Shown here: piece after piece, positions 10,432 through 24,069 of the stretch
How positions within the stretch are numbered: the stretch's first letter is position 1
How the letters are laid out: every line of letters starts with the position of its first letter
Assembly (NCBI GenBank): GCA_027605045.1
Contig: JAQFWX010000074.1
Coordinates: 75,001-139,000, forward strand
Source: Phallus indusiatus
Lineage: Eukaryota > Basidiomycota > Agaricomycetes > Phallales > Phallaceae
Length of the DNA: 64,000 bases
Direction of reading: 5' to 3'
Notes under the pieces: generated by a model
Seen by the model: the letters and a program-made list of their open reading frames with translations, nothing else
Database searches by the model: none
Told to the model about the DNA's origin: nothing
Program-made: the position numbers and the translations under genes

Positions 10432-10846
10432 AAATTGCTTTGGAGAAAGTAAAATGAGGACGTAGAGAGAAATGGGAATTGAAATTGGCTTGCGTGTGTA
10501 CCCCGAGGTCAAAAAAGCCTCCGTTTAGACGCCCATGAAAGCCCGACAGCGCTACAACATTGAACAAATTTCACCGAACTTTCGAAGAGTTCCGAATAGC
10601 TTCCGGCAAATTATCCAAAAGGCACAGACTCATGGTTTTTTTTATATATTAACATCAGCCATTACGCGTTACTTTGCAGCGACTAGATCACGGATCTACA
10701 AATATAAATCTTTCTACGACAACCATGCAGCTCCCAGACAATTAGAACAGACTACATTATAAAAATCTGATAAATTCAGCTATTCCATAAATGTGTTTCA
10801 TTGCTTGTTGCATCGTCAAGACAAAGAACATATCACGGCTCTCGAG
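10432..10846. other. intergenic spacer and presumed PRE7-like promoter
   Basis: AT-rich spacer between the stop of the RAD5-like gene and the start of the proteasome gene, both on the minus strand. No discrete motif is supported. Confidence 0.5.
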
Positions 10847-13800
10847 TCATACGTCTTCTCCAAACATTATTTTTAAATTCTCCATGCTTTCTTTATCCTG
10901 CCCTTGTGTATCCCCCAAAGCGCCTTTAACAATCGCAGTCTTGCGTTTTTGTATTTGCAGAATTCGATCCTCAATTGTACGTGATATCTAAACCAGTGAA
11001 ATCCTCAGCTCAGTATGAAATCAGTTCTTTAGTTATTCACTTACGATGAAGTGCTTAACGTAGACAGTTCGTTCCTGTCCAATTCTATGGACACGATCGA
11101 TCGCTAATGTCCTTGATTCTTCGATGTCGAACTCTATAGATATAATTCAGTCCTCACCTTGTTGCTCAATGGCCGAATTCCACCAGCAATCCATCTATAC
11201 AGACCATAAATCAAACACGAAGAAACCATTGAATCGGAAGTGGCAACAAACCATATAAACATGATCGGCGACGGTTAACTGGATCAAATTTTAGATTCAA
11301 ACTTAAACAACGTATTGGTCAAAGATCGATTAGTACGTACATTCAAACCGACACCTCCAGCTTTCAAACTGACTATAAAAATCTTCCCATTCCTAGAAGG
11401 TTTGGTAAATTCCTCTACAGCAAAAGCTTTACTTTTGATATTCATGTCGCCATCGAACCGGTAGAAGACGAAGTTGTCTCGGCGAAGGACGACCTCAATC
11501 AAGTCCAAAAAACTAGTGAACTGAGAAAAAATAACGACGCGAAAGCAGGGATCTTGGTCTCGCAATCGGCCTTTGAGTTTGGAAGTCCTCTGTTATCTGA
11601 CACCAATTATAAGCAGATGAGTAGGACGTACACAAATCCTCCATTAAGGCTTTCAACTTTGTGGAATAATTAAAATCATTTTTACGCAGAACCACGGATG
11701 AAGCAGAGGAATTCTTCGGATCATAACTTTTGACAACCTCCAATAATTGAGATTCCTTGAGTGAAACAAACAGGTATTACATTTGCATTTTTGATTGGAA
11801 ATTTTTTTTACCTTGACCGGACCAGAACGGCATACTGGACAATACCCTTCTTCCCCTTTCTCTTCGCAGGCTAACAAAAAAGCAAGAGCACATGACTTGC
11901 AGCTGAAAACAGAAGTGCTATGAGAAATGACTCAAAGAATCATAAAATTTCGACCTTACCACGTATGCAAGCAATTTGGCACTAGCACAGGATTTTCCAT
12001 CAAATCGAGGCAAACGGCACATTCCTGCTGGTTGACTTCCTCCAAATTGGTTAATACACCTTCAGCGAAAGTGTTGGAAATCCCTTCAGATTTTTGGTCC
12101 GTATTATTTGTTCCGGAGAACTGCTCAAGCAATGACTTCAAACTGATGGGAGAATTGTCGTTGTGTCCTTCAGGCGCCATACTCTCTTCTCTGTTTAATT
12201 GCACTAAACTCGGATGGAGGACTGCGCGGCGAAGGCTATCATAAGAGTGCGTTTGTAAATTACGTGAAAAGAAGTGACGATAGATGTTTGATACCGCATT
12301 AACATTGCCAGAATGTGCGTATAGTTTTTCCCTACGAGCCCCTTGGCCTTTAATTGTTCAAAGTTCTTCTTAGCGTCTGTGTACATAGAATCGTAGATTC
12401 GCCTTTCCAAAGGGGAAAATTCAAGACGTTCAATCGTGACCTAGTCGGACATACCGTCAGCTCGCACCACAGACAGATTGAAACAAACACGATAAATACC
12501 TCCTTATTTGGAAGTTCGACGATAGGTTTTCCATCTCGATCGCGCATTTTTTTTTCTCGGCGTAACAAAACGCTCTCTAAAATAACTTGAACGATCTCGA
12601 TGGCCTTCGGATCTCGATTCAAAAAAGGAATCTACGGATGCATTTTGTAAAGACCGAAAAGCTTTTTTTATAAAAATAAATTCTTACTGTGATAAACGAT
12701 CTGAAGAAAGAATAATCCGACCAAGGTGTAAAATCCAAAAATTTCCTATCAAAAAAATCCGATACAGTAAGCACTAGAATTTGTTGAGCCGAATGAAAAG
12801 GCATCACAAAAGTGAATAAAGATCTTCTAGCCTGTTGACAATGGGCGTTCCTACAAAATTCGCTCATTGCACACGGATATTGATGAAAATTATAGAATAA
12901 CAAACCTGTCAAGGCCCATCGTCTCTGAGCCTTGAGCGCGTGACACGCTTTGGCAGTTCGACTGCTTCGAGACTTGCAATTATGGGCTTCATCCAATACA
13001 ACACGAAGCCATTCGACTAATGATGGGTTTATCAACATATCATGTCAAGTCGCACTTGTCCCACTTACTTTGGTATAGCGGCGACCCGTAACCCGAACCA
13101 TTCTCGTTTCGGGTCCATTCAGACCCTAGTACGCCGTAACTCGTGATTACCACGTTAATCTTTCCATTCAGTGCAAAAGCATCGAGATCTTCGCGATTCG
13201 CGCCGTGCCATACGAGTAAATTAATACTGCCCGGCGCACTAGATCGTTCGAGCTCGCTAGCCCATTGGGTAATAAGAGATGTAGGAGCAACTATCAGCGT
13301 CAAAGCTGAAGCATTCACGCGAGATGCAACCACTGAATGCACAGATGTGCCAAGCCGCAGTTGACGTTGTCCGGAAGTGTTAATGCCATCGTCCACAATT
13401 TCCGGATCCCTACTGGAATGAAGAAGGCTGGATATCATGATTGTTTTACCCATTCCCACTACCAGAAAGATGTTGAAAATAAAATGCACATATGTTGGAT
13501 CCAGACAACTTACTCTCTGTTGAAAAAGAAAATCGACAGATCTGTCAATTGAAAAATCATATTTAAAGCCGAAGTTAAGCCTACCGTCGCTGGGAGAAGT
13601 TTGACTAAGTAAATAAAAACAGAAAGTGAAACATGACTCACGCCAAAATACCACCTCGACATTTCTTCTCCGCTCGCGGAAATGTCATGCTTAATTCTCC
13701 GGAGTAAGGATTGAAGTAGAACGGTTCTCGTTCTTCGGTTATGTCAATTATGTCGTCCGCTAGTTCTTCATATGGAAAAAGGTATCTGATGAATTTGGGG

Positions 13801-15423
13801 TAAAGAAGTTTGCAGCGTCATGTCAGGCATGGGCTCTCACTCTTCCCATAAGGGATGCATTGAGTTGGCATCCCGAACATTTATCTTTCCGCATTCCAAA
13901 GCGTACATCCATCTAAAGGCGATCATCAGAGGGAGATGCGGAGTCTTTAAATCCAGATATCGTACCTTAATGCCTGTTTCTGATACGGTCGCAGTATTAA
14001 AGTGAAAGTGTCGGCAGGCTCCATCTCGGCCATGGTTTGATCGTTCTTCTGGGCTCTATATACCAAAATAAAAATAATGCAGAGCTACGTAGAAAGCAAG
14101 TTGACTTTTTATAGATCATATCAACCTGTGTGTCATCGAGCACATCATCAGTGCTGTCTTCCTCACCCTCCGATTGGTTGGCAGCCTTTTCTTTTTCTTT
14201 AGAAAGCTGTTGTCCATCTTTAGCCACTTTCTCTAACACCTGAGCTGAAGATTGCTTCAGCAGAGTGTTCTTCATATGTGGCTTGAGATCAACGGCCTTG
14301 AAAAGCTGGAGCAACGAAGATTTTCTTTGCCTAAGCTGCTGTTCATCGTAAGATTCCTGTCCCTCTTTGAACTTTGGGTGATGATTTTCTTCTTCGGAAT
14401 TGATAGTTTTCTGAGGTTTGAAAGCGTCCGCCAGCAAATAAACACGTAATTGGATTAGCATTTCGGCGCCAGTATGTAGGCTTTCAGGACAGTCCACCAC
14501 CGTGCAATGCTTAAACGCGATAATTTCTAGAAAGGATGAGAATCTGGCTTAGAATGCAAGAAATAAAATACTTTTATCGAGCAGTTTAGAGACCCAAGAA
14601 GCTATATTTTGAGGCAGTCGACCAATCTCTGATGAAAAAAAAGGGTCAACCAAAAAAAAATGAACGAAACCGTATTAAGCATACCAAAACCACGAGAATT
14701 GGTAAATCTAACAACATTGTCCTCTTTACCCTTCTTAATAGGCTTTGCCGCTTGGCTTTTAACTTTGAACATCGAAGTCAGTTTGAGTTGGCCGCCATTC
14801 GCGGTCTTTTTCGAATATTTGTCATCGTCGGTTCGATTAATTTCTATAGTCTCCCCCGTTTGAACCCATCCGCGACCTTTGCAGGTACTCCATGCATTGG
14901 GAACAAGAAAGGATCCCAAATACATAGATTCAAATCCAAGGGACCTGGACATGGCTGTTGGCTTACCGTCGGCCTTCTTAGTCTGAGTGATAGGTTTGTT
15001 CGACTTCTTTGTGGATAGAGGAGCTGGGGTCTTTGTTGTAGGAGGTGTGACCTTTTGTTTTTTAACGGGAGCGGGAGACGACCTAGATTTGATCGAGGAT
15101 ACTACAGATGACTCTCGTGGTCTAGGAGATGTATGGCGATCGGGACTATCTCTGACATCATCAGCTCGTCGTTGTAGTATGGCATCAACATCAATGTCCA
15201 CATTATCTTCTTCATCGTCACTGCTTGCGAGGAACAAACGTTTTTTCGAGTGGATATCAGAGACCTCGGCTACCGTGACGGCCTCAGGACCGGTGGCAGA
15301 GTTGGTATCGAGAATCGCAGACTGAGTTGGAGCATCAGTTTGCATTGGGTAGTTTTCTTCTTCATTCTCTGAATCCGAGTTGAAGAAACAGGGTTTCATT
15401 ATGAATACGGCAGGCGTAGTCAT
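10847..15423 (-). CDS. RAD5: RAD5-like SNF2 helicase and RING E3 ubiquitin ligase
   Basis: RAD5 proteins are nuclear enzymes of error-free post-replication repair: they polyubiquitinate PCNA through a RING finger and remodel stalled forks with a SNF2 motor. The start is taken at the ATG at 15423 ([19 protein letters not shown]). Domains in order: an acidic/Ser-rich N-terminus; a HIRAN domain ([19 protein letters not shown], then [10 protein letters not shown], about 14690-14970); the helicase with Walker [15 protein letters not shown] near 13440; DEAH box [12 protein letters not shown] near 12985; a C3HC4 RING ([20 protein letters not shown], then CKSCA and YCPVCRSG, about 12130-11830); and helicase-C with [24 protein letters not shown] and [18 protein letters not shown]. 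It ends [11 protein letters not shown] at 10847. More than ten short introns are present. The few residues just before Walker A (after GGILA) could not be resolved and may be a micro-exon. It is divergently arranged with the Utp17-like gene. Confidence 0.92.
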
Positions 15424-15945
15424 GTTGAAGATTGGTTGAAGATCAAAGCACGAGTGTGGACGCGTCAATACGCGCCCATAACTGACGTGAAAGCCGCCAG
15501 GTCCAAGCTGAGACCTTGCTGAGACTTTGCTAGCAGAGACTTCCACTGAAATGCATCTCACGACGGTCTATGGTAATACGAAGCTATTAAATCCCAGAGA
15601 ACCAACGAAATATGTAGGTCTTGGAATTAATTAAATTCACTATCCCACCAGTTCAATTATTTAGGACTGCCAGGTAACATTGACCTTCTATTAGGTTTTG
15701 ACTACCACTAGTCAAATATACACTTACAGTCAAATGACTTTACCGATAAATTTCGAGTATAGAACAGTGGGCAACGACTCGACTGATGAGATGAATATTT
15801 GCGAGCAGCATTTCGACTCACGCTGATTGGCCCATTCGAAAGGAAAAAGCGCTTTACGTAATCGTAACCAAAAATTTGCTACCGCCTCTGCGCACGACCA
15901 ATACCAAAAACTCTTTCCTCAAGAATGGAGGTTGGTACGTCGCAC
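15424..15945. promoter_or_regulatory. shared upstream region of RAD5-like and Utp17-like genes
   Basis: This 522-base gap lies between two divergent start codons, so it should contain both promoters. No strong TATA or defined binding site is seen. A frame at 15827-16000 has no ATG and is not supported as coding. Confidence 0.45.
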
Positions 15946-18900
15946 ATGGCTGCAGAGACCTCCTCTTTTACGCCCCAGATTACCCCTAACGAACGGAAAA
16001 ACCTCGCCACAAAAAACTAAAGCGACTTGAAAAAGGAAAGGAAAAAGAAGAAGAAGTGCTCAATACCCTAGAGTCTAAACCCATTGAACTTTCGGCTTCA
16101 AAGCCACAGTCAGAGGAGACCATTGACGTCAAAAAGGATTCCAGTTGGCTGTGGATGTCTCTGACCGATAGTTCCATTAACTCATTTCCACCTCTATTTA
16201 CAAAAGATCATCGGTAGGAGAAGGCTTTGCTGCGTAGATTTTCTCTGACCATATCTTCTCAGATTTTTCTTCCTGATATCTGGTCCTTCCATCAAAATCT
16301 ACTCGACAACAACCGGAAAAGTCATCTCAACTCTATCATCCAGTTCGGGCGTTGGTCCGTCGTCTTCCCAAAGTGCAGACCACAGCGCTGAAGTCACATC
16401 TATCCTTATCAACCCCCAAAATGCATTTCAATTAATATCAGCATCTCTTGACGGATATATCAAAATATGGGATTATTTGGAAGCTGTGTTACTTTCGACC
16501 TTTAACATCAAGCAGCCTATCACCCACATGTGCGCACACGAGCGCGAACCCGATCAGGTTTTCGTTATAACGAGTTCTTTTACTTCGGAAAAAGCAGAAG
16601 GTGAATTGAGCTTTCTTTCATTTTTTTTTTTGCAGGATGGTCCTCAAAGTCATCTTTAGATAAGAAGGAACTAGCTTCAAAAGTATATCGCATCATCTTA
16701 AAGCCCACCAAAGCAACAATTAAATGTCGAGTTCAAAGCCCGCTTGAGCAATTCTTAGTAGGAAAAATGCAATCATCCCCTACAGGTCTCGCCATTTCCC
16801 CTTCCGGAGAGTGGATTGTGGCTATCGGTGGCCTAAAAGCCTATGTTTGTTCAACGTCATCTCTCCAATCAGGCTTTACCGAGTTCATCTCGAGGGAGCC
16901 CCTAACCTGTCTTGCTATTCATCCCACACAAGAATACTTTGCCACCGGAGATAAAAAAGGCCAAATACGACTGTGGTATTGCCTGGATTCGTCGCTTGTC
17001 GCTTCGGGAAAAACCTCTAGCAAAATGACGGACAAGCGTGCTAAAACAACCATGCTGCACTGGCATGCTCATGCTGTTTCTTCCTTGTCATTTTCCTCTA
17101 ATGGAGCCTACTTGTTAAGCGGAGGAGAGGAAGCCGTGCTAGTTATCTGGCAATTGCATACTGGGAGAAAGGAATTTGTACCTCGAGTTGGTTCACCCAT
17201 CACCAGCATTGCTGTTGTGAATCGTGAAAGTGCGGAGGAAGAATATCTTCTAGTTCTGACGGATGGATCGCTGGTTATGATCGCCTCTAGTTCTCTCCGA
17301 ATATCGAAAAGCTTTGCCAGGGTTAAGCACAGTATGTCCGCTAATTGATCAGTCTTTCTAAGGAACTTAATGCTTTACACACCAGATCCTGCGTTATGGG
17401 GAACGGGTCCGGCTCCACTGGCTGTACATACCCTCACATCAACTGTCGTCTTACCCTCTTCACATCCTTCTTCCTTACTTGTATATTCTCCATCCACATC
17501 TACCGCTATTTCGGAGCTGGAGGTTTCCCCGACGAATCGTGTATCAAGGCGAGACGATAAGCAAATCATCTCATCTCGTGTTGACTGCGTCGTGATAAGT
17601 CATGATGGGAAATGGATGGCTACCATCGACGGACGTTCCGGAGATCTTGACTTTGGAGGAGAAGTCTACCTCAAGTTCTGGCGGTGGGATGCGGCTACAT
17701 CAACTTGGAATTTGGCTAGTAGGACAGACCGTCCGCATGGTGCACACCGTGTAGTCGCCATGGAGTTTATACCTTCCAATCCTGATACCAACCCCTACCT
17801 TGTCACATGTGGCGAAGATCGCAATGTAAAAACATGGCGGGTCAGATCAATCAAGTCCAAGGCTGGAAAAGAGGGTGAGCCATCTTGTTGGTTGAAAAGA
17901 AGAGATAATCTTATAGTCGATAATAATAGAGTACTGGGTATGCCGTTCGACGTTTGGATATCGTTCAAAGATGCCCTCAAATGTAGTCTATTCTCCCGAT
18001 GGGTCTTTGATCGCCGTCAGCTATGATTTATACACAGTCATATACGACGTGGCAAGTAGTAGTGTTCGGACTGCTCTCACATGCCCTGACCTCCAGAACG
18101 TTTCGCATATGGCCTTCATTGGGGAAACCGGTCAATATTTCGTTCTTACAGATAACCATATGATCCACTTGTGGGATCTAGTTTCTTTGACTGGTAAGCT
18201 CACGCACTCTGAAGCCGTAATTCATTCACATCTCAATTGTATGGGTATTGATATAGTCCGATGGCAATGGCTTGTTCATTCCACCATACAGCACGTTATC
18301 CCGCACCCGAAGCAAGACTCGTTTGTCGTTTTATTTACCAATCAAGACGACTTGACAGAAGTGTACAAGTTCATGACGACAGATCCTACAATTAAATACA
18401 CCCGAACATTACCCTTCACATTAAGAAATGCTCGGTGGTACCCATTTGGAGCCACTAGAAGGGATTTTAGCGTCATTGGGATTACCTACAACTGGGAGAG
18501 CGTTGTATGCGGGGATGAGCTCGACGTGGCCCAAGACGAGGGTACCTCGGCCAGGGAGATCAGTTATGCTGCACCAGAAACAAAGTCGCTTCTCCAAGAT
18601 ATGTTCGGTGCCACGGCCTTCGATAAGCCGCCCCCGCAAGTGCCGACTAGTCAATACTCCGCCTCTAATAGCTATTATGCCGATGCCTCCAAGCTGGATG
18701 GTGTGTTCGATGCACCTTCACACCAACTGCCACCCATGAGCGGACTATATCCGTCGATCTTGAAGGCTTTGTTACGCGAACGCACACCGGAACCCACGGT
18801 GGAGCCGCGCGGCAAGGTCGTCGAGCCACCGAGAGAAGAAGAAGATGGTGATGATGATGATAATGATACGCCAATGACGGATGTAAACGCTTTTCCTGCT

Positions 18901-19220
18901 CAAAAACCGCTTTCAAGCGACGATATGCAGGAACTGATTGAGCTTTTTAAAAGCGACGCGTTCTGTAAGCGTGGGCTGAAGTCTATTTTTTTTCTTATCT
19001 AAAAATATCATATGAACAAACAGCTTCGAAAAAAACAACCTCTCCATCGCAGACACACCTGAACGGAAATGGCGTTCCGAAAGCGACGAATGGGATCAAT
19101 CATAATCATTCTTCGACATCACCCCACAAAACGGTCAATGGGAAACAACCTCCCGACCGACAAACAACCCACGAAGCTGAAAGCCCACTTGGTGTGGGCA
19201 AGAAAAGGAAAAAAGTATAG
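15946..19220 (+). CDS. UTP17: Utp17/Nan1-like (WDR75) WD40 protein of the small-subunit processome
   Basis: Utp17 is a nucleolar WD40 protein of the t-UTP complex that supports rRNA transcription and early 18S processing. After a Lys/Glu-rich N-terminus comes the family segment SSWLWMSLTDSSINSFPPLF. Repeated WD-like blades follow: SASLDGYIKIWDYLEAVLL, CLAIHPTQEYFATGDKKGQI, SSLSFSSNGAYLLSGGEEAV, MEFIPSNPDTNPYLVTCGED, VVYSPDGSLIAVSYDLYTVI. The C-terminus is an acidic stretch (EEEDGDDDDNDTPMTD) and a basic tail GVGKKRKKV, consistent with nucleolar targeting. The ATG at 15946 (MAAETSSFTPQITPNERKN) has good context, but its frame hits a stop after a run of six A at 16011-16016. One extra A would open it into the downstream exon. 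A sequencing or real frameshift is the likeliest reading; an 86-base intron with donor GTACGT is the alternative. Introns are short. Confidence 0.85.
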
Positions 19221-19533
19221 TCGTCATACAAGTACAAGTAGAGCACACTTGCATATTGCATCATTGCATAGTATTGCATAGTACATATATAACTATCTAT
19301 CTATAATTACATCTAGTCTATCTAGTCTAAAATAGTACAACATGGCGAGAACACATGTCGCAGTCGGAAATTGAATGTGATTTTCTTAAAGAAAGCGCCC
19401 TGTTTCGTCACGGAATCTCTCACTACTCCTCCCCTTCCCCCCCTCATTCTCGTGTTGTGACTCTCGGCCAAAACCACAGTCGCTCCTTCCATTCTTTTGT
19501 CAAACCTTTTTTTTTTCCTTTCCATCTAACAAA
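19221..19533. promoter_or_regulatory. spacer and presumed promoter of the heparinase-like gene
   Basis: Contains short direct repeats TATCTA / CATTGCATAGTATTGCATAG near 19260-19320 and a pyrimidine-rich stretch (about 19420-19530) just before the ATG, a common basidiomycete leader feature. Confidence 0.4.
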
Positions 19534-22161
19534 ATGGTGGATCGCGGTTCATACGATTCCTCCAATATTCCTCTTAATCAGGCCGGGTTCCAGCAAAACT
19601 ACTCCAACGCGAATTTTAACGACACTCCCACCACCCCCTTTGAGCAATCCAAATACGCCGAGGGATACCATGACCCTGTCAATTCTCCTAGGAGAAAGAA
19701 AGGGGTTAGTCCATGGATCAAATTCGGTCTGCCTATCTTAATCGTAGTCGCCATTGCTGCAATCGTTGCCGGTGTCGTTGCAAGCCGCAAGTCAAAGAAA
19801 TCAAGTGCAATAGCGAACTCCCCCGGTTCGCCTTCAAACAATCCCAACGGCACTCCCGCTGGTCCGGGAAAAACCGGTCTTGATGGTCTTGCTGTCTTCC
19901 CTGTCGCAACGGATACATACGAGCTACCTGTTTATCCGAAAACTGTACGTGTTATATTCGTCTGTAATAGTCGTCACTGGAATTCAATTACCTTCACCTA
20001 TGCCTTATAGACCAACACTGCCTTATTCACCGTACCTACGTTCACGTCTAACGCTCAGTTATCATGGCCTACGGATACTTTCCAACCCCCCTCTCCAGCA
20101 CCCACACAACTTCGCCCAGATCACCCTCGTATCATCGCTCCGCAATATAAATGGGACGCTCTTCCTGCGTTGATTCAACAAGATCCTTACCTAGCTGAAT
20201 GGAATGATACTATTATGGGTAATGCTTCAGACTGGCTCAATCAACCTCCCGTTGCCTACGTAGTCGATGGCGGTCTTACATTGAGTGGTATTTTGGACTG
20301 TTCTCGTCAAGTCAAAGAACGAATAAAGGCGTTTGCGTACGCTTATCAAATGACAAATGACACAAAGTGGGCAGAGCGGGCATGGACCGAACTCTTGGTA
20401 CGTTGACTTGTCTAAATTTTTTTATAAAAACACAATGTACTCATTTCTTTTTTTTTTTTTTTTGCTCGGTAGACCGTAGCAGGCAACGGTACCACCTCGT
20501 GGGGTCCTGATGTGGATCGCTGGAACTCGCAGCACTTCCTCGATGTAGGCGAAATGACCGCCGCATTCGCGTTTGGCTATGACTGGCTTTACAACTATTG
20601 GACTACCGAACGTCGCACCGCGCTCATGTGGAGTATGATAACGTACGGCCTCAATTACGGTCTGGAAGCTTACACGAATCTCAACATTGGTTGGTGGTCG
20701 AACAACATTACTGGCAATTGGAACTGCGTCTGCAACTCCGGCTTAACTTTAGGCGCACTCGCCATCCTTGACGAAGATCCAACGGGTGTTGCACAGGGTA
20801 TTCTTGCCAAGTCCATACCAAATGCTGCCCAGAATTGTATGTTTGGCGTTGCTGAAGACGGCTCGTGGACGGAGACCGCCAATTATTGGTATTTCGGTAC
20901 CACGGGTGCGGCAGAGATGAGCAGTGGTCTGCAAACGGCCACTGGCAGTTCAGATGCCTTTGGCTTGCTTACTTCCAACCCCTCGTTTAACTTGACTGGC
21001 GAATTCCATATTCACAGTCAGGGGATGACTTCCTTGTTCAACTACGGTGACCATGGACCAAATAAATACAGCACGACTTCTAACTCGATGTTATTCTTTG
21101 GTGATTATTTCAACATACCGAGGTATATACTCCACCAGCGTGATCAACAGGATGCTGCGGAACCCACTGCCATGTTTTGGTATCAACCAAATGTTTATGG
21201 TGCTTGGTGGGAGGGTCTCGCTCTTGACCATGATTTCAGCAATGCCTTCGATAACTGGTTCGCCGCACGGACCACATGGACGGATAACACTGGTTTGTAT
21301 ATTGCAATGAAATGTAGTCAGGCACTCAATCACCAGACACACGGAGATCTCGATTGTGGCGATTTCGTCTTTGATGCACTTGGCCAACGTTGGTTCGGTG
21401 AATTGGGCTCAGGAGATTATGATGCAAAAGCCTACTTTTCTTCAGAACAACAAGACTCACTTCGATGGACCTACTACCGTAAAATGACTGAAGGACAAAA
21501 CACCCTCCTGCTGAATGCGGAAAATCAACTAGTGACGGCGAATCCCTCCTCAACCTTTGGTACGACTGGTGATGTGCAGGGGTCTAGCACTGTCTTCCAA
21601 GTTGCGAATGACTCTACTGCCTTTTTCGTCACGGACATGACTACGGCTTATAACAATTCGTATGTAACCTTGTTCTTTATTTTTTCTTTTTTTTTTATCG
21701 TATGACGAACGTCTGACTGGGCTGTCTCTTTCTCCAGAGTCTCTGTTTCGCGAGGTATACGTTTCATAAACAACCGGCAACAAGTTTTACTACAAGACGA
21801 AATCAATTGCAATACCCCTGGTCAATGGCGTGCTCACACCAACGCCACCGTTTCTATCGATTCGAGTGGAACTACTGCAACTTTGTCACTTGGTGGTCAG
21901 AAGCTTACAGCTCGGATCCTGAGCTCGTCATCAGGTGCCACATTTGGAACAATGGCAGCTCAACGACTTCCAACAGATCCACCCCCACCTCAACCTGATC
22001 AGCCGAATCCTGGCGTGACTGTTCTCACCATCGACTTCCCGGCTGGGCAAAATACCTTGGAAGTTTTGTTCACTCCTCAATATCAAAACGTCGACTTCAA
22101 CTCCTTTTCTACACCGCCATCCGTTGGATTAGCCCAATGGAGTCTTACTAGTCATAACTAA
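19534..22161 (+). CDS. membrane-anchored heparinase II/III-like polysaccharide lyase
   Basis: The protein starts MVDRGSYDSSNIPLNQAGFQ. It has a cytosolic Pro/Asn-rich N-terminus, a basic RRKK stop, then one membrane span (about residues 68-88, FGLPILIVVAIAAIVAGVVA), so it is a type II membrane protein with the catalytic part outside. The extracellular domain follows the alpha/alpha-toroid lyase pattern: ERIKAFAYAYQMTNDTKWAE, DVGEMTAAFAFGYDWLYNYW, GNWNCVCNSGLTLGALAILD, EDGSWTETANYWYFGTTG, FNYGDHGPNKYSTTSNS. A C-terminal beta-rich part follows, ending GLAQWSLTSHN. Introns include one with a very long T-tract near 20446. Related fungal proteins are annotated as heparinase II/III or chondroitin AC/alginate lyase fold. 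The substrate is unknown, possibly a cell-wall uronan. All domains are present and nothing is broken. Confidence 0.82.
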
Positions 22162-22783
22162 ACAAAGACTTTGAACTGTTTCTTACTCTTTTCTTGCTGT
22201 TTACCTGCTTCTCAATGTAGCCTCCCTTAATTTCATTTGAAAAGGACTTTTGTTTTTGTTTCCTCCGATATGTGGATGTAGTTTGAATTTTAAATTTCAA
22301 AAAATCCTTAAAACAAACGTCAACGTCAACCCTGATAGGTGTTGTTTTGACAACGAAAGTTGCTCCACGACACGCGTCATTCGTTTTTGGTCACCAGCGT
22401 CTAAGTTCTTAGTGCCTGTCGTCGTTTGTTTCTGTTCTTTCGCAGTCAACCACTCAAAAGAAAGTAAAGCCCTTTGCATTCACCAGTTTGCTTGTTTTCT
22501 TTTTTTCTTTTTTTTCCTTGCCATCTTGCATTAGTTGACCTAATTCAAGCACTTTTGTGAGTTATTATTTTCGTGCTGGACTAAAAATATAATAAGCGCT
22601 GATCCGATTCTGCACTGCACTCTTTTTCTCCCTCCCATTACCCCCCTCCTCTCGTCTCCCTCTCGGCCGCTCCTTTTGCCATTAAAGAAAACGATCGTTG
22701 CGTCGTCTCAGAGAGTTCATAACGCGACGACTGATAATACAAGAAGAAAAAAGAGTTTAAAAAAAAGCAAATCTCCCTTAGAC
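22162..22783. other. spacer between heparinase-like and WSC-like genes
   Basis: Contains the 3' flank of the upstream gene and a strongly pyrimidine-rich stretch (about 22620-22680) that probably belongs to the promoter or leader of the next gene. No gene is supported. Confidence 0.45.
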
Positions 22784-24069
22784 ATGCATCGACATCTCAC
22801 TCTCATTTTCGCACTCTCATTCCTATTCACAATCGTTTTACCCATCCATGCTCTCGCTGGTAGCATAGAGAGCCATGGTAACGTTGCCCGGATGCACAAC
22901 AGGATGTTGAAGCGGCGAGGCAACAGCAATAATCCTCTCGCTGCTTTGTTAGGCGACCCCAATTCCCAGGCAGGCGGTGGAGCAGCGAATGTCGAATCCG
23001 CTCCCTCTCAAAGTGGCAATCCCTCAACTTCAGATGGTACCGGCGATAACACTCCTTCTGCAGCTGGTCAATCAAGTAGCAATGGCGGAACGACGGCGAA
23101 CGGTGCAGGCTCCACTAATGGTAACAATCCTTCCGTCGGTAATACCAACACTGGTAACACCGGGAGCACTAGTGGGAATACCAACAGCGATTCTAATCAG
23201 TCAGGAGTACGTCTTGTATCGTGTGAATTGCCTTGATTCAATCTAATATTTTTTTTGCACCGTAGAACTCCCCAGCTGATGGTTCTCAGCAAGGCGGTCT
23301 CGCTTCTATTGTGTCAGGTATATTGGGGGATCCCAAGTCAACTTCATCGTCACCTTCTGCAACATCTAGTAAAACCGCTTCTACCGCCGCTAACTCGACA
23401 TCTGCTACTACAACCGGCACCTCCACGTCTTCATCGTCTTCTACTACCTCGTCCTCTTCCCCTACAGTTACACCATCCACCTCTCCCACGACTTCCTCCT
23501 CGTCATCTATCTTCAGTCTACCTAGCAGCAGTGCGACCGCATCAGGTACTTCCTCTTCCACCACTCCGTCACAAACAGCACCGGCTACCGAAGATGACAG
23601 CAACCCACCCAGCGGGAACATCACCCGAAACACAATCGTCATCTTGGTCGCTATTGGTGCTTCCATCGGCGTGGCTGCCATAGTTTGGACAGTCATTCGT
23701 AAATGGAAGTTCCGTCCGTCCAGCAACTTCGAAGGCCGTATGCAGCCCATTGACTGGCAGCCCACTACGCACGATGACGACGATATCATTGCCAACAGGC
23801 TGAATCGCAACGCTAGTACTCGCTCTCACGGTTCTTTCACTTCTGGTAATGGACACTCGGGAGCAAATGATAGCAGTCTTGTTGCAGACCTCCCCCCGCT
23901 TGACGCTATGGGAGGATCTAATCATCTTGCTCCCGTCGGCGGGTACGCTAATTTACAACGGGGACCGAGTCCACAACCCATGTTCGAGTTGTCTAACCCG
24001 CATCAATTCCCCGTCTCTCAACAACAGCAGTACTACAATCCCAGTCAAGGAACAGCCTATGGATACTGA
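22784..24069 (+). CDS. WSC/MID2-like single-pass membrane protein, Ser/Thr-rich
   Basis: The start is the ATG at 22784, giving a clear signal peptide (MHRHLTLIFALSFLFTIVLP, cut near IHALAGS). A dibasic KRR site follows, then a long low-complexity Gly/Asn/Ser region. After an intron around 23208-23266 comes a Ser/Thr-rich stalk that should be heavily O-mannosylated. A single membrane span (TIVILVAIGASIGVAAIVWT, near 23630-23690) is followed by a basic stop (RKWKFR) and a cytosolic tail of about 120 residues rich in Pro, Gln and Tyr, ending NPSQGTAYGY. The layout of signal peptide, mucin-like stalk, span and tail matches fungal cell-wall stress sensors. No cysteine-rich WSC head is seen, so MID2-type or simply an SKG6/alpha-dystroglycan-like protein is equally possible. 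Confidence 0.7.
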
